Assembly: GCA_030606335.1 (NCBI GenBank)
Contig: JAUWGP010000019.1
Location: forward strand, 1 to 53,349
Direction: 5' to 3'
DNA: 53,349 bases
DNA from: Caldifarciminota bacterium
Lineage (GTDB): Bacteria; Hydrothermota; UBA3073
The translations under genes and the position numbers were made by a program. Below, in pieces: positions 11,102 through 19,561 of the stretch (within the stretch, counting starts at the first letter, position 1; the number at the start of each line of letters is the position of its first letter). Under the pieces are notes generated by a model. It saw only the letters and a list, made by a program, of their open reading frames with translations, was not told the DNA's origin and did not search any database.

Positions 11102-11278
11102 TCAGATTTCTAAATTTGTAGATAAACTTCTCGCCCCTACTACTTCTTTAGTTCTCGACGTAACTATGAGTTCATCCACTGTTACTTCAACAAGTTTTTC
11201 TGCCTTTACTGAAATATTCTTAAGAGACCTATCTCTTATACCTGTTGGTAACTGCTGTAGCCAAAATTTCCTTGACTT
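11102..11278 (-). pseudogene. Open frame lacking a start codon, possible gene remnant
   Basis: A 58-codon minus-strand frame closed by TGA at 11102-11104 reads like protein (WLQQLPTGIRDRSLKN..., KAEKLVEVTVDELIV...). It has no ATG or ribosome site and is bounded upstream by a stop. It overlaps the tRNA promoter region. Possibly a decayed gene tail; weakly supported. Confidence 0.2.
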
Positions 11279-11300
11279 TTATATAAAAATATGTTATACT
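11272..11300 (+). promoter_or_regulatory. tRNA-Ser promoter
   Basis: TTGACT (11272-11277), 17 bases, TATACT (11295-11300), ending 11 bases before the mature tRNA 5' end at 11312. Confidence 0.8.
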
Positions 11301-11311
11301 TCAAACTATAT

Positions 11312-11401
11312 GGAGAGGTGTCCGAGTTGGCCTAAGGAGCACGACTGGAAATCGTGTTTTCGATGAAAGTCGGAACGCGGGTTCGAATCCCGCCCTCTCC
11401 G
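11312..11401 (+). tRNA. tRNA-Ser (anticodon GGA)
   Basis: Acceptor arms GGAGAGG (11312-11318) and CCTCTCC (11394-11400) pair perfectly, with G as the discriminator at 11401. The anticodon stem CACGA/TCGTG encloses loop CTGGAAA, anticodon GGA at 11347-11349 (reads UCC/UCU). A long variable arm and the T-loop GTTCGAATC confirm a class II serine tRNA. The 3' CCA is not encoded. Confidence 0.97.
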
Positions 11402-11403
11402 CA

Positions 11404-11600
11404 GTAAAAAAAGGTAATCGGTTATAGGTGATCGGTAATCAAGGGAAATAAGTGTATCAGGAAATCGGAATATCAGCGAGAAGGATACCAAAATAAGTAT
11501 ACCAGAAGATCAGATACTGGTATGCTGATATACTCTTGAAGTCACTGATTACCAATGACCATTATGTGTTACCCGCCTGATGGCGGGTCAGAAGTAGTAA
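11404..11600. repeat. Low-complexity word-like array (TATCAG/GATCGG words)
   Basis: Between the tRNA and the HAD gene lie permuted short words such as GGTAATCGG, GATCGGTAATC, GGAAATCGGAATATCAG and GATACTGGTATGCTGATA. They belong to the same kind of array as 27440-27665. A GCCTGATGGCGGG palindrome ends the block. Confidence 0.5.
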
Positions 11601-11617
11601 ATGCATAATTTTGAATT

Positions 11618-12178
11618 ATGTTCAGCACGGTCATCTTCGACCTTGATGGTACAATTCTTGACTCTAATTATGACTGGGAAAAGATAAGAGAAGAATTAGA
11701 GCTTAAACAATACTCCATCCTTGACCATCTCTATTCCCTGCCAGACGAAGAGAGAAAGAAAAAAGAATTGCTTTTAGAAAGATATGAGAGAATAGCTACT
11801 TATAATGCTTCACTTTTCCCGGATGTTAAGGAAGTTTTACTTACCTTAAGGAAAATGAATATAAAGACAGGTCTTTCCACAAACAACTCGCTTGAAAATA
11901 CAAATTTCATAATAGAGAAACATAGACTGGAGTTTGACGATGTCGTAACAAGAGATAATGGAATATGGAAACCAAACAAGGAACCAATATTACTACTTAT
12001 GCAGAAACTTCACGCTAAACCACAGGAAACTCTTGTTGTTGGTGATAGTGATTATGATATTCTCTCTGCAAGAGAGGCTGGTGCTTCCAGCGCAATTCTT
12101 TTGAGGGAGAAGATATTGGAACACAAACCGGAATTTATTTTAAAGGGGATTAGGGATGTATTGCTGTTGGTAAAGTGA
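11618..12178 (+). CDS. HAD-family hydrolase (phosphoglycolate phosphatase-like)
   Basis: 186-residue haloacid-dehalogenase phosphatase. Motif I FDLDGTILDS (nucleophile D8, acid D10), motif II in TGLSTNNS, a conserved Lys in WKPNKEPI and motif III VVGDSDYDILSAREAG give a complete catalytic set. The short helical cap between motifs I and II fits subfamily IA enzymes of the Gph/PGMB type. The substrate is a small phosphorylated metabolite that cannot be named. There is no clear ribosome site at ATG 11618. The stop is only 12 bases before the mcsA start at 12191, which suggests cotranscription. Confidence 0.85.
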   Translation: MFSTVIFDLDGTILDSNYDWEKIREELELKQYSILDHLYSLPDEERKKKELLLERYERIATYNASLFPDVKEVLLTLRKMNIKTGLSTNNSLENTNFIIEKHRLEFDDVVTRDNGIWKPNKEPILLLMQKLHAKPQETLVVGDSDYDILSAREAGASSAILLREKILEHKPEFILKGIRDVLLLVK

Positions 12179-12190
12179 CTGGTGGTGGAT

Positions 12191-12655
12191 ATGTTGTGTG
12201 ATGTATGTCATATAAAAGAAGCTACTCTAAATTATACAGTAGTAGTAGGGGAAACCTCAACAACCATACATATCTGCGAGGAATGTGCCAAGAAGAAGGG
12301 AATTCTACCTGCTTCAGGGTTTCCACTCTCGGGACTTTTACTAAACGCTCAAAACAGAAATCTTGTTTGCAAGCGCTGTGGACTAACCTATCAAGAGTTT
12401 GCAGATAAACTAAAGTTTGGATGCAGTGGTTGTTATGAAGTTTTTGGAAATGAGATTAAGCCATTTATCAAAAAAATCCAAGAAGGTACTATTCATAAGG
12501 GAAGGTTTCCAAGTGATGCAGATACCAAGGGGTTGAGAAAGAAAAGGAGAATCATTGAATTAAAGAAAGCTCTTAAAAAAGCTATTGATAAAGAAGCGTA
12601 TGAAAGGGCATCAGAGATAAGGGATAAACTTGTAAAACTCGAAAATGAAGTTTAA
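12191..12655 (+). CDS. mcsA: McsA-like zinc protein with UvrB/UvrC motif
   Basis: About 154 residues. Four CxxC pairs (CDVC, CEEC, CKRC, CSGC) in the N-terminal two thirds form zinc-ribbon modules. The C-terminus (ELKKALKKAIDKEAYERASEIRDKL) carries a UvrB/UvrC-type helical hairpin. This is the architecture of McsA, the activator of the protein-arginine kinase McsB. ATG 12191 follows GGTGGTGG and is preferred over the in-frame GTG at 12182. The reading frame overlaps the next gene, a McsB homologue, by 11 bases, the usual translationally coupled pair. CtsR and ClpC, the usual Firmicute neighbours, are absent here. Confidence 0.85.
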   Translation: MLCDVCHIKEATLNYTVVVGETSTTIHICEECAKKKGILPASGFPLSGLLLNAQNRNLVCKRCGLTYQEFADKLKFGCSGCYEVFGNEIKPFIKKIQEGTIHKGRFPSDADTKGLRKKRRIIELKKALKKAIDKEAYERASEIRDKLVKLENEV

Positions 12656-13685
12656 TGATATCATAGATAATCCACCGCTGTGGTTAGAGGGAGATGGTCC
12701 TTTTAATGAGATTGTACTTTCATCAATTATAAGACTTGTAAGGAATCTTGATGGATATATCTTTCCTACGAGGGCGAAAGAGGAGCAACTTGAAATTATA
12801 TCCGAACTCGTAAAAGATGTTGTATTGAATTCTCCTCATTTTAAAGATGTATTTTTAATCAGTACAGTAGAGTTATCTAAGTCTGATATTGATATTGCTA
12901 AAGAACGTCATCTCCTTAAAGGAAGTAGTGGAATTATGGAATGCATAGTAACGAGGGATGAGAAGGTAAGCATCAATTTAAATGAAGAAGACCACATAAG
13001 AATTGAATGCAGAGCATCAGGATTCGATTTAGAGACTTTATATAGTGTTATCTTTGATATCGACGATGCAATTTCTTCAAAACTTGTTTATGCATTTCGA
13101 GAGGACTATGGATACCTAACTTCCTGTCCTACTAATTTAGGAACAGGTATGAGACTGTCCTGTATCCTTCATCTACCTGGCTTGGTTCTAACCAAGAAAA
13201 TAAACAAACTTTTAAAAGACATATCGAGTCATGGATTTTCCGTTAAGGGTTTGTATGGTAAGGAAGGTGAGGTTGAAGGCAGCTTTTTCCAGATAAAGAA
13301 TCTGAAAACGCTTGGTTTAAGCGAGGAGGATATAGTAAGAAGGACTAATAGTGAGGTTAGGGCTATAATAGACCTTGAGAAGAAGGCAAGAGATAAACTT
13401 ATGGAAGAGGTAGGGAAGAGTCTTGAGGATAAGATATGGAGGGCATATGGTATCCTGAAAAACGCAAGGATGCTATCGCAGAAAGAATTTGTTAACCTCT
13501 CATCTGCTGTAAGGTTGGGCATAGGGCTTGGTTTAATAGACAATATAGATTTAAAGACATTAAATCATCTCCTTTTATATACGGGACCAGCACATATACA
13601 AAGGTTAAAGGGAAGTATTATGGATAAAGATACAAGGTGTATAGAGAGAGCTAATTATGTTAGAAGGGTATTAAGATACAGGTGA
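12645..13685 (+). CDS. mcsB: Protein-arginine kinase McsB-like (phosphagen kinase family)
   Basis: 346-residue ATP:guanido phosphotransferase. It has the family signature TSCPTNLGTGMR with catalytic Cys161, NEEDHIRIE (about 113-121) and FPTR. In McsB this enzyme phosphorylates arginines to mark proteins for ClpCP. Two ATP-phosphate-contacting arginines appear altered relative to the family pattern as I recall it: VLSSRIRLARN is here VLSSIIRLVRN (R to I at residue 28), and VRGxYGEG is VKGLYGKEG (R to K at 201). Catalysis could therefore be modified. The gene overlaps mcsA by 11 bases and is translationally coupled to it. No partner protease gene is in the window. Confidence 0.88.
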   Translation: MKFNDIIDNPPLWLEGDGPFNEIVLSSIIRLVRNLDGYIFPTRAKEEQLEIISELVKDVVLNSPHFKDVFLISTVELSKSDIDIAKERHLLKGSSGIMECIVTRDEKVSINLNEEDHIRIECRASGFDLETLYSVIFDIDDAISSKLVYAFREDYGYLTSCPTNLGTGMRLSCILHLPGLVLTKKINKLLKDISSHGFSVKGLYGKEGEVEGSFFQIKNLKTLGLSEEDIVRRTNSEVRAIIDLEKKARDKLMEEVGKSLEDKIWRAYGILKNARMLSQKEFVNLSSAVRLGIGLGLIDNIDLKTLNHLLLYTGPAHIQRLKGSIMDKDTRCIERANYVRRVLRYR

Positions 13686-13727
13686 TTAATAATATACTCC
13701 CCCATCCCACCTTGATTTAAGGTACTC

Positions 13728-13852
13728 TTTTGTCATTGCAAGTCCGTTAGCAAAGCAATCACATCCATTTGACTTTAGAAAATATTATATGGAGTGACAG
13801 TCTTTAGACTGCCACGACTTCACTTTGTTCAGTCTCGCAATGACAAACAACA
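13728..13852. repeat. REP-like palindrome pair (CATTGCGA family)
   Basis: Between mcsB and mutS: a forward copy GTCATTGCAAGTCC...AAAGCAATC and an inverted copy ending TCTCGCAATGAC, with an inner palindrome CAGTCTTTAGACTG. Same family as 18274-18450, 21337-21386, 22124-22330, 22655-22775 and 25155-25395. Confidence 0.7.
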
Positions 13853-13890
13853 ACATTTGTTACTGCAAAAAACAAGCGAAAAAATAATAT

Positions 13891-16413
13891 ATGAAAAAAT
13901 CAACAATAACTCCACTTATAAGGCAGTATAAAAATTTGAAAGAGAAGGAACCAGATGCCATACTATTCTTCAGAGTAGGGGATTTCTACGAAACGTTCTA
14001 TGATGATGCAGTGCTTACTTCGAAGGTTCTTGGAATTGCACTAACACAAAGGCAGGAAGGAGTACCACTTGCTGGTGTACCGCACCATAGTGCTAAGACA
14101 TACATACAAAGACTTGTATCAGGTGGATATAAGGTGGCTATATGCGAACAGATGGAGGAACCAGTTCCTGGTAAACTTGTGGAGAGGGATATTGTAGAGG
14201 TGATTACCCAGGGTACGATGCTCGACTCTTCACTCCTCAGGGAAAAAGAATCGAATTTTCTTGTTTCAATATATTTGGGAAACGAAATATCTGGGCTGGC
14301 ACTACTTGACATCTCAACTGGTGACTTTAGGGTAACAGAACTAAAGAGAGATGAAGTTAGTGATGAGATAAAGAGAGTTGAACCAAAAGAAATTATACTG
14401 CCCACTGGTGAGGATGACCTGGATGTCGAAGACATAACGATAAGCAAGATAGATGACTTCGAGTTCGATTATGAATACACCCTCAAGAATCTTCTATCAC
14501 ATTTCGGTGTTGAAACACTTGATGGTTTTGGATGTGGTGGTATGAAGGAGGGTATACAAGCTTCAGGGGCTGCACTTCTTTACGCAAAGAGGAAGAAAAG
14601 AAACGACCTTTCGTATGTGGAGCGGATATACCCATATTCAAGGAGTGATACACTTATTCTTGATGAGGCAACAAGGAGGAATCTTGAACTCATAAGGAAA
14701 CCCACAGGTGAAACCGAAGGAACACTGCTTTCCATCCTTGAAGAAACTGTCACACCTATGGGTGGTAGGTTGTTAAGAGACTTCCTTCTCTCTCCCCTCC
14801 TTGACCCCAAAAAGATAAGAGAAAGACAGGATAGAGTTACAGTATTCTACCAGGATGCAGTATTTACAGGTCAATTGCGTGGAATAGCCTCCCAAATTCC
14901 TGACCTGGAAAGGCTCATAACAAGAGTTTCACTGGAGAGAGTAGATGCAAGGGACCTTATATTTTTAGGTAAAGCCCTAAAGCAGTTTCCGAAAATAAAT
15001 AAGATTCTGCCTGATTCTCTTTCCTCATTTAACCTTGAAGATTTTGATATGGTAATAGAAGATATTGAGAAGACGATTGTAGAATCTCCTCCCCAGACTA
15101 TAAAGTATGGTAACATTATAAAAGGTGGTGTAAACACTGAGCTTGACGAGTTGAGGGCTCTATCCAAAAATGCTAAATTATGGATAGTAGAATTTGAGAA
15201 CAGAGAGAGAAAGAGAACGGATATACAATCACTGAAAGTCAGATTCAACTCCGTATTTGGATACTACATTGAGGTTACGAGGACTAATCTTCCTAAGGTG
15301 CCTGAGGACTATATAAGGAAGCAAACTCTTACTAATGCCGAGAGATTTATTACACCTGAGTTAAAGGAATACGAAGCAAAGGTTCTACAGGCAGACGAGA
15401 GAGGTAGGTTGCTCGAGTACGAGATATTCAAAGAACTTCGAGATAGATTGAAGAATTATATACCTGCCATGAGAGCTGCATCTTTTAAAATTGCATATCT
15501 TGATGTATTTTCTACACTTGCAAGTATTGCAAAAAGATATGGTTATACAAGACCTGTCGTGGATGACGAGGACAGAATAATTATGACTGATTCAAGACAC
15601 CCTGTTGTTGAGAGGCTCCTTAGAGAAAGGGAGTTCATACCGAATGATATAAAACTTGACCCAGCCGAAAGGGTGCTAATTATTACAGGACCTAATATGG
15701 CTGGTAAGTCAACCTATCTACGTCAGGTTGCACTTTGTGTTATATTGGCACAGATGGGTTCTTTTATTCCTGCAAGAGAGGCAAGAATTGGTATAGTAGA
15801 TAGGATATTCACGAGGATAGGCGCATCGGATGACCTGACGAAAGGGGTCTCAACCTTCCTTGCAGAGATGACGGAGACTGCCAATATTCTGAATAATGCA
15901 ACAGGGAGAAGCTTGCTTATACTGGATGAAATTGGCAGAGGTACATCGACTTATGATGGTTTATCCATTGCATGGGCTACAATAGAGCATATCGTAAAAA
16001 ATATAAAGGCAAAAACACTTTTTGCAACTCACTACCATGAGCTAACTGAGCTTGAAGATCTTTCAGAAGATGTAAAGAACTATAATCTTGAATGCAGGAA
16101 ATGGAAAGGTAGGATAATATTTTTAAGAAAGGTTGTAGAGGGTGGTTCTCCACAGAGTTATGGGATAGAGGTTGCAAAACTTGCAGGTCTACCCAGGGAT
16201 GTAATTGAAAGGGCAAAGAAGATACTTTTATCACTCGAGAGAGAAGAGAAGAGAGGCAGTTCGGAAAGGCTTATGCAGCCATCACAGCTTGATCTTTTTT
16301 ATGGTGTAAGAGAATCGGAGGTAGAAAATGAATTGAAGAATATGGATATTGAGAAACTTAAACCTATAGATGCCCTGCTTATTGTGAAAAAATTAAAAGA
16401 TATGTTGGAGTAA
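13891..16413 (+). CDS. mutS: DNA mismatch repair protein MutS
   Basis: 840-residue mismatch-recognition ATPase. The mismatch-binding F-X-E motif is at F32-Y-E34 (GDFYETFYDDA). Domain II/III connectors and clamp follow. The ATPase has Walker A GPNMAGKST (about 600-608), Walker B/signature LLILDEIGRGTST (about 675-687) and the FATHYHEL switch. The C-terminus ends with a helix-turn-helix dimerisation region and a short tail (LKPIDALLIVKKLKDML) like the MutS tail. No frameshift or missing motif. No ribosome site is clear at ATG 13891. No mutL is visible in the window. Confidence 0.97.
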   Translation: MKKSTITPLIRQYKNLKEKEPDAILFFRVGDFYETFYDDAVLTSKVLGIALTQRQEGVPLAGVPHHSAKTYIQRLVSGGYKVAICEQMEEPVPGKLVERDIVEVITQGTMLDSSLLREKESNFLVSIYLGNEISGLALLDISTGDFRVTELKRDEVSDEIKRVEPKEIILPTGEDDLDVEDITISKIDDFEFDYEYTLKNLLSHFGVETLDGFGCGGMKEGIQASGAALLYAKRKKRNDLSYVERIYPYSRSDTLILDEATRRNLELIRKPTGETEGTLLSILEETVTPMGGRLLRDFLLSPLLDPKKIRERQDRVTVFYQDAVFTGQLRGIASQIPDLERLITRVSLERVDARDLIFLGKALKQFPKINKILPDSLSSFNLEDFDMVIEDIEKTIVESPPQTIKYGNIIKGGVNTELDELRALSKNAKLWIVEFENRERKRTDIQSLKVRFNSVFGYYIEVTRTNLPKVPEDYIRKQTLTNAERFITPELKEYEAKVLQADERGRLLEYEIFKELRDRLKNYIPAMRAASFKIAYLDVFSTLASIAKRYGYTRPVVDDEDRIIMTDSRHPVVERLLREREFIPNDIKLDPAERVLIITGPNMAGKSTYLRQVALCVILAQMGSFIPAREARIGIVDRIFTRIGASDDLTKGVSTFLAEMTETANILNNATGRSLLILDEIGRGTSTYDGLSIAWATIEHIVKNIKAKTLFATHYHELTELEDLSEDVKNYNLECRKWKGRIIFLRKVVEGGSPQSYGIEVAKLAGLPRDVIERAKKILLSLEREEKRGSSERLMQPSQLDLFYGVRESEVENELKNMDIEKLKPIDALLIVKKLKDMLE

Positions 16414-16499
16414 TGGCGAGGCAATGGTAATGGGTGGATGAATTTGTTAATTTTAAATTTCAGGAGTTCCATCACTACAGCAGGTAGGGAGAATGGATT

Positions 16500-17255
16500 A
16501 TGATTAATATCAAATCCGAAAGAGAAATAGAGATAATGATAGAGGGTGGGAAGCTCTTAAAGGGGCTTATGCAACGGATGGGAGATATGGTTGTACCTGG
16601 TGTAACGACAAAGGAATTGGATGTATCTGCTGAGAGGTTTATGAGGAAACATAAAGGTATTCCAGTTTTTAAAGGATATGGAGGATTCCCTGCATCTATA
16701 TGCACATCCGTCAATGATGTAGTAATTCACGGTATACCCTGTAATTATGAGCTTAAAAATGGTGATATAATAGGTATTGATGTTGGGATATTATACAAAG
16801 GATATATTACCGATACTGCCTACACGTTCAATGTGGGAAAGATAAATAACCTAAAGAAAAGATTGATTGAGATGACGAAAAAGTCGCTTTTTAATGCGAT
16901 TGACAGGGCACGGATAGGTAACAGGTTATCTGACATATCAAATGCTGTACAGACATTTATTGAATCTCATGGATTCTCAGTTGTCAGGGAATTCTGCGGC
17001 CATGGTGTTGGCAGAGAGCTTCATGAGGAACCCCCCATCCAAAATTACGGACCTCCTGGTTATGGACCACTTCTAAAGGCAGGGATGACACTCGCTATTG
17101 AACCTATGATAAACGCAGGTGTTCCAGAGGTTGAGATTCAAGAAGATGGATGGACAGTTTTAACAAAGGATAGAAAACCTTCTGCTCATTTCGAACATAC
17201 GATAGCGATAACCCCGGATGGGGAAAAGCCGATAATTATAACGGAATGGGGTTAG
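16500..17255 (+). CDS. map: Methionine aminopeptidase, type I
   Basis: 251-residue pita-bread metallopeptidase that removes N-terminal Met from new proteins. All five metal ligands can be placed: D94 (GIDVG), D105 (ITDTAYT), H168 (GHGVGRELHEEP), E201 (LAIEPMI) and E232 (HFEHTIAIT), plus substrate His77 in VIHGIP. No N-terminal zinc extension is present, so it is type Ia. ATG 16500 follows AGGGAG. It lies 86 bases downstream of mutS in the same direction, perhaps in one transcript. A palindrome at 17335-17353 is a candidate 3' hairpin. Confidence 0.96.
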   Translation: MINIKSEREIEIMIEGGKLLKGLMQRMGDMVVPGVTTKELDVSAERFMRKHKGIPVFKGYGGFPASICTSVNDVVIHGIPCNYELKNGDIIGIDVGILYKGYITDTAYTFNVGKINNLKKRLIEMTKKSLFNAIDRARIGNRLSDISNAVQTFIESHGFSVVREFCGHGVGRELHEEPPIQNYGPPGYGPLLKAGMTLAIEPMINAGVPEVEIQEDGWTVLTKDRKPSAHFEHTIAITPDGEKPIIITEWG

Positions 17256-17259
17256 GTAG

Positions 17260-17300
17260 ATAAGTAATTAAGTCATTAAGTCATTAAGTAAAGGGTTGTA
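17260..17300. repeat. Short tandem words TAAGTCAT
   Basis: Three near-copies of ATTAAGTCATTAAG directly after the map stop codon; a small member of the word-like repeat class. Confidence 0.5.
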
Positions 17301-17334
17301 ATAATTCTTCAGCACAGCCTGAGAGCATTTGTAG

Positions 17335-17353
17335 GCACGAATTTAATTCGTGC
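17335..17353. terminator. Perfect palindrome between map and lipA, possible terminator
   Basis: GCACGAAT/ATTCGTGC with a 3-base loop, followed by TTGTTTATT on the plus strand. It could end map transcription. The stem is AT-rich and the T-run broken, so confidence is low. Confidence 0.35.
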
Positions 17354-17391
17354 TTGTTTATTCAATAACCTGATTAATCAGTAACCTAAAT

Positions 17392-18234
17392 ATGAGGGTG
17401 CCTTCCTGGATAAAAACCACCTATTCTCCACAGGATAATGAGTTAATGAAACAGCTAAGGAGTCTCAGGCTTCATACAATATGTGAGGAGGCGAGATGTC
17501 CCAATATAGGTGAGTGCTTTGGTAGTGGAACCGCAACGTTTCTCATACTCGGTCGTATTTGCACAAGAAACTGCAGGTTCTGTGCAATAGAGAAGGGAAA
17601 GCCACTTCCACCAGATGAAGAAGAACCACGAAGGATAAGGGAGATTGTTAAGAAACTTGGTCTTAAATATGTGGTTATAACATCACCCTCAAGAGATGAC
17701 CTCGATGATGGTGGAGCAGGTCAATTCGCAGCTACAATAAAAACATTAGAAGAGGTAACCGATGTTGAGGTTCTTATTCCAGATTTTGGCGGCAGTAAAA
17801 ACTCATTAAGGCAGGTGATTATAGAGAGCCCTGTTGTTTTGAACCATAATGTGGAGACTATGTCACGATTGTATCCCAAAATCAGGCCTAAAGCAGATTA
17901 CAAAAGGTCTCTCAGGCTACTTCAAAATGCAAAAGAAATGGGAGCTGTTACAAAGTCCGGCTTTATGGTTGGACTTGGTGAGGGGATGGATGAGATAATT
18001 GGTGTTATGAGGGATCTGCGGAATGCAGGAGTTGACATTATTACAGTGGGTCAGTACATAAGACCACCAGGTGGAAAGGTTAAGGTAGAAAAATACCTGA
18101 CACCAGAGGATTTTGATGATATTAAGACAATTGCCAGGGAAATGGGATTTAGGGGTGTTGCATCTGCTCCACTTGTAAGGAGTTCATATAAAGCAAGACA
18201 ACTCGCAAAATCTGTCAAGAAAATAAGTGCCTGA
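17392..18234 (+). CDS. lipA: Lipoyl synthase
   Basis: 280-residue radical SAM enzyme that inserts two sulphurs into protein-bound octanoyl groups. The auxiliary cluster ligands are C31, C36 and C42 (CEEARCPNIGEC); the radical SAM cluster is C57, C61 and C64 (CTRNCRFC); and the C-terminal auxiliary-cluster serine motif RSSY is at about 263-266. Other family signatures are SPSRDDLDDGGA and NHNVET. Length is normal. There is no strong ribosome site before ATG 17392. No lipB/lplA or lipoylated-enzyme gene lies beside it, so the octanoyl donor route is unknown. Confidence 0.97.
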   Translation: MRVPSWIKTTYSPQDNELMKQLRSLRLHTICEEARCPNIGECFGSGTATFLILGRICTRNCRFCAIEKGKPLPPDEEEPRRIREIVKKLGLKYVVITSPSRDDLDDGGAGQFAATIKTLEEVTDVEVLIPDFGGSKNSLRQVIIESPVVLNHNVETMSRLYPKIRPKADYKRSLRLLQNAKEMGAVTKSGFMVGLGEGMDEIIGVMRDLRNAGVDIITVGQYIRPPGGKVKVEKYLTPEDFDDIKTIAREMGFRGVASAPLVRSSYKARQLAKSVKKISA

Positions 18235-18273
18235 GACTTTTTAACCAAGATCAGTCATCCTCATCATACTTTT

Positions 18274-18450
18274 TGTCATTGCGAGGAGTCCGTCGTCCGT
18301 CAAGAAATGCGACGGATTAACGGACGACCTGCCTGCGGTAGGCAGGCAGGCGAAGCAATCGCATACACCACCTTGTCATTGCGAGCATTAGCGAAGCAAT
18401 CGCATACACCACCTTGTCATTGCGAGGAGTGTAAGCGACGAAGCAATCCC
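18274..18450 (+). repeat. Three tandem REP-like elements
   Basis: Three consecutive forward copies beginning GTCATTGCGAG and ending GAAGCAATC (about 18277-18362, 18375-18402 and 18415-18450). The first carries an insert with its own palindromes (CCTGCCTGCGGTAGGCAGG, and a GTCCGTC/GACGGA-type arm). Confidence 0.75.
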
Positions 18451-18490
18451 ATTCCTTATGACCATATTAACATCAGGAGGAGTGCCTTAT

Positions 18491-18572
18491 GGAGTGCCCC
18501 GCCTTGGCGGGGCACCACTGTGACCCCATAATAGAGTATTCCTCTACAGGGTAAACGCGGTCACAGCACTCC
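18491..18572. repeat. Miniature element bounded by GGAGTGC / GCACTCC
   Basis: 82 bases with inverted ends GGAGTGC (18491) and GCACTCC (18566-18572). The interior holds CCCCGCCTTGGCGGGG and GGTCACAG. Related to 19411-19483 and 21963-22112. The remainder of the 18235-18653 gap shows another CCGC/GCGG palindrome and no gene. Confidence 0.65.
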
Positions 18573-18653
18573 AAAATTATAATAATAGTAGCCGCAGGCT
18601 TCGGGGCACCACGCCAAAGGCGGGGTCGTACGGATGTCAGGATACAGAATGAG

Positions 18654-19181
18654 TTACTTATCGAATATTTCCAGACTGCCGAAGACAACGTCCGCTTCTA
18701 TAAACAGGTAATTCACATCGTCACTATATTTTTCTGTTTTGTATATATATTTACCAAAAAAGGTTTGATTGCCATCTGGAGTTTTTGCCTCGGCAAAGGC
18801 ACAGTCGATTTCGATTTTGACAGGCATTTCGGGATTAATCTTTACCTCTCCTCTACCAAATATTGTGTTTATTTTTACCCTCCTTCCTTTATCTTCTAGT
18901 GAGGCTTTAGATAGGTCAATATCACCTTTACCGAAGATGATATTATACTCATTTGACAGCTCAGTTACTTCAATCCTTGATTCGCTGAACACAACAGTAT
19001 TTCCAGCACTCTTTAGTCTAAATCCACCCATAAGGATTCTTATCCCGATATATATGAGTAAAAGAGAGAAGAGGATTCGAATGAAGGGAATGTTAACCTT
19101 TAAGAAAACCCTTATAATAATCAATATACCTATTACTATTAAGATAACTCCCCAGAAAAACCCACTAAAAAGACACATCAT
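18654..19181 (-). CDS. LiaF-like membrane protein
   Basis: About 175 residues. The N-terminal third contains two or three hydrophobic segments (GFFWGVILIVIGILIII, FIRILFSLLLIYIGIRIL). The rest is a soluble beta-rich domain with repeated patterns (NIIFGKGDIDLS, NTIFGRGEVKI, DVVFGSLEIF). This matches the LiaF/VraT-type cell-envelope stress proteins, which hold back a histidine kinase. I place the start at ATG 19181, after GGGGGTGA; upstream in-frame GTGs overlap that site. No LiaRS two-component genes are beside it. A perfect palindrome covers a TATAAT box just upstream (19197-19220), so expression is probably regulated by a repressor. Confidence 0.65.
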   Translation of the reverse strand: MMCLFSGFFWGVILIVIGILIIIRVFLKVNIPFIRILFSLLLIYIGIRILMGGFRLKSAGNTVVFSESRIEVTELSNEYNIIFGKGDIDLSKASLEDKGRRVKINTIFGRGEVKINPEMPVKIEIDCAFAEAKTPDGNQTFFGKYIYKTEKYSDDVNYLFIEADVVFGSLEIFDK

Positions 19182-19196
19182 TTTCACGTTCACCCC

Positions 19197-19220
19197 CAGG
19201 TATAATGTTCATTATACCTG
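19197..19220. promoter_or_regulatory. 24-base perfect palindrome, candidate operator over the -10 box
   Basis: CAGGTATAATG, 2 bases, CATTATACCTG: 11-base perfect arms. On the minus strand it contains TATAAT, the likely -10 of the LiaF-like gene, with only a poor -35. This geometry fits a dimeric repressor blocking RNA polymerase. Confidence 0.6.
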
Positions 19221-19410
19221 ATTACTCAGATATTAACTACACAACACATTTAGTTAGGAAAAGATTACTCAGATTAATATACAAATATCTTTACCCGAAA
19301 ACTTTTATTACTAAAATTCGCTAATAATCCCGTATTATTTTAGTTTTACATTGAAGATTCTTGCTTGCCTGACGGAAGGGTAGGCAATCACTCCAGATAT
19401 ATGATCTATT

Positions 19411-19483
19411 GGAGTGCAGTAGCTTGCTACTGCTAAGCTCTATAGGAATACTTGACTATTTTTCTTCCTTAGCACAGAACTCC
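19411..19483. repeat. GGAGTGC-type miniature element
   Basis: Begins GGAGTGC and contains the palindrome GCAGTAGC-TT-GCTACTGC, then TATAGGAATACT as in the 22 kb copies, ending near GAACTCC. The rest of the 19221-19561 gap has a GCCTGACGG...GGCAATC REP-like fragment and no gene. Confidence 0.55.
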
Positions 19484-19561
19484 ACCGAAGGAACTTCAAT
19501 TATATAACGTCACTAAGGAATGTTTCCAAATAGTAGAAGTAATACAAAAATATACAATATA

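Noticed and set aside
18307-18531. 74-residue plus-strand ORF in the REP cluster
   Set aside because: It is a translation of tandem REP elements (SLRALAKQSHTPPCHCEE-type peptide), a common annotation artefact.
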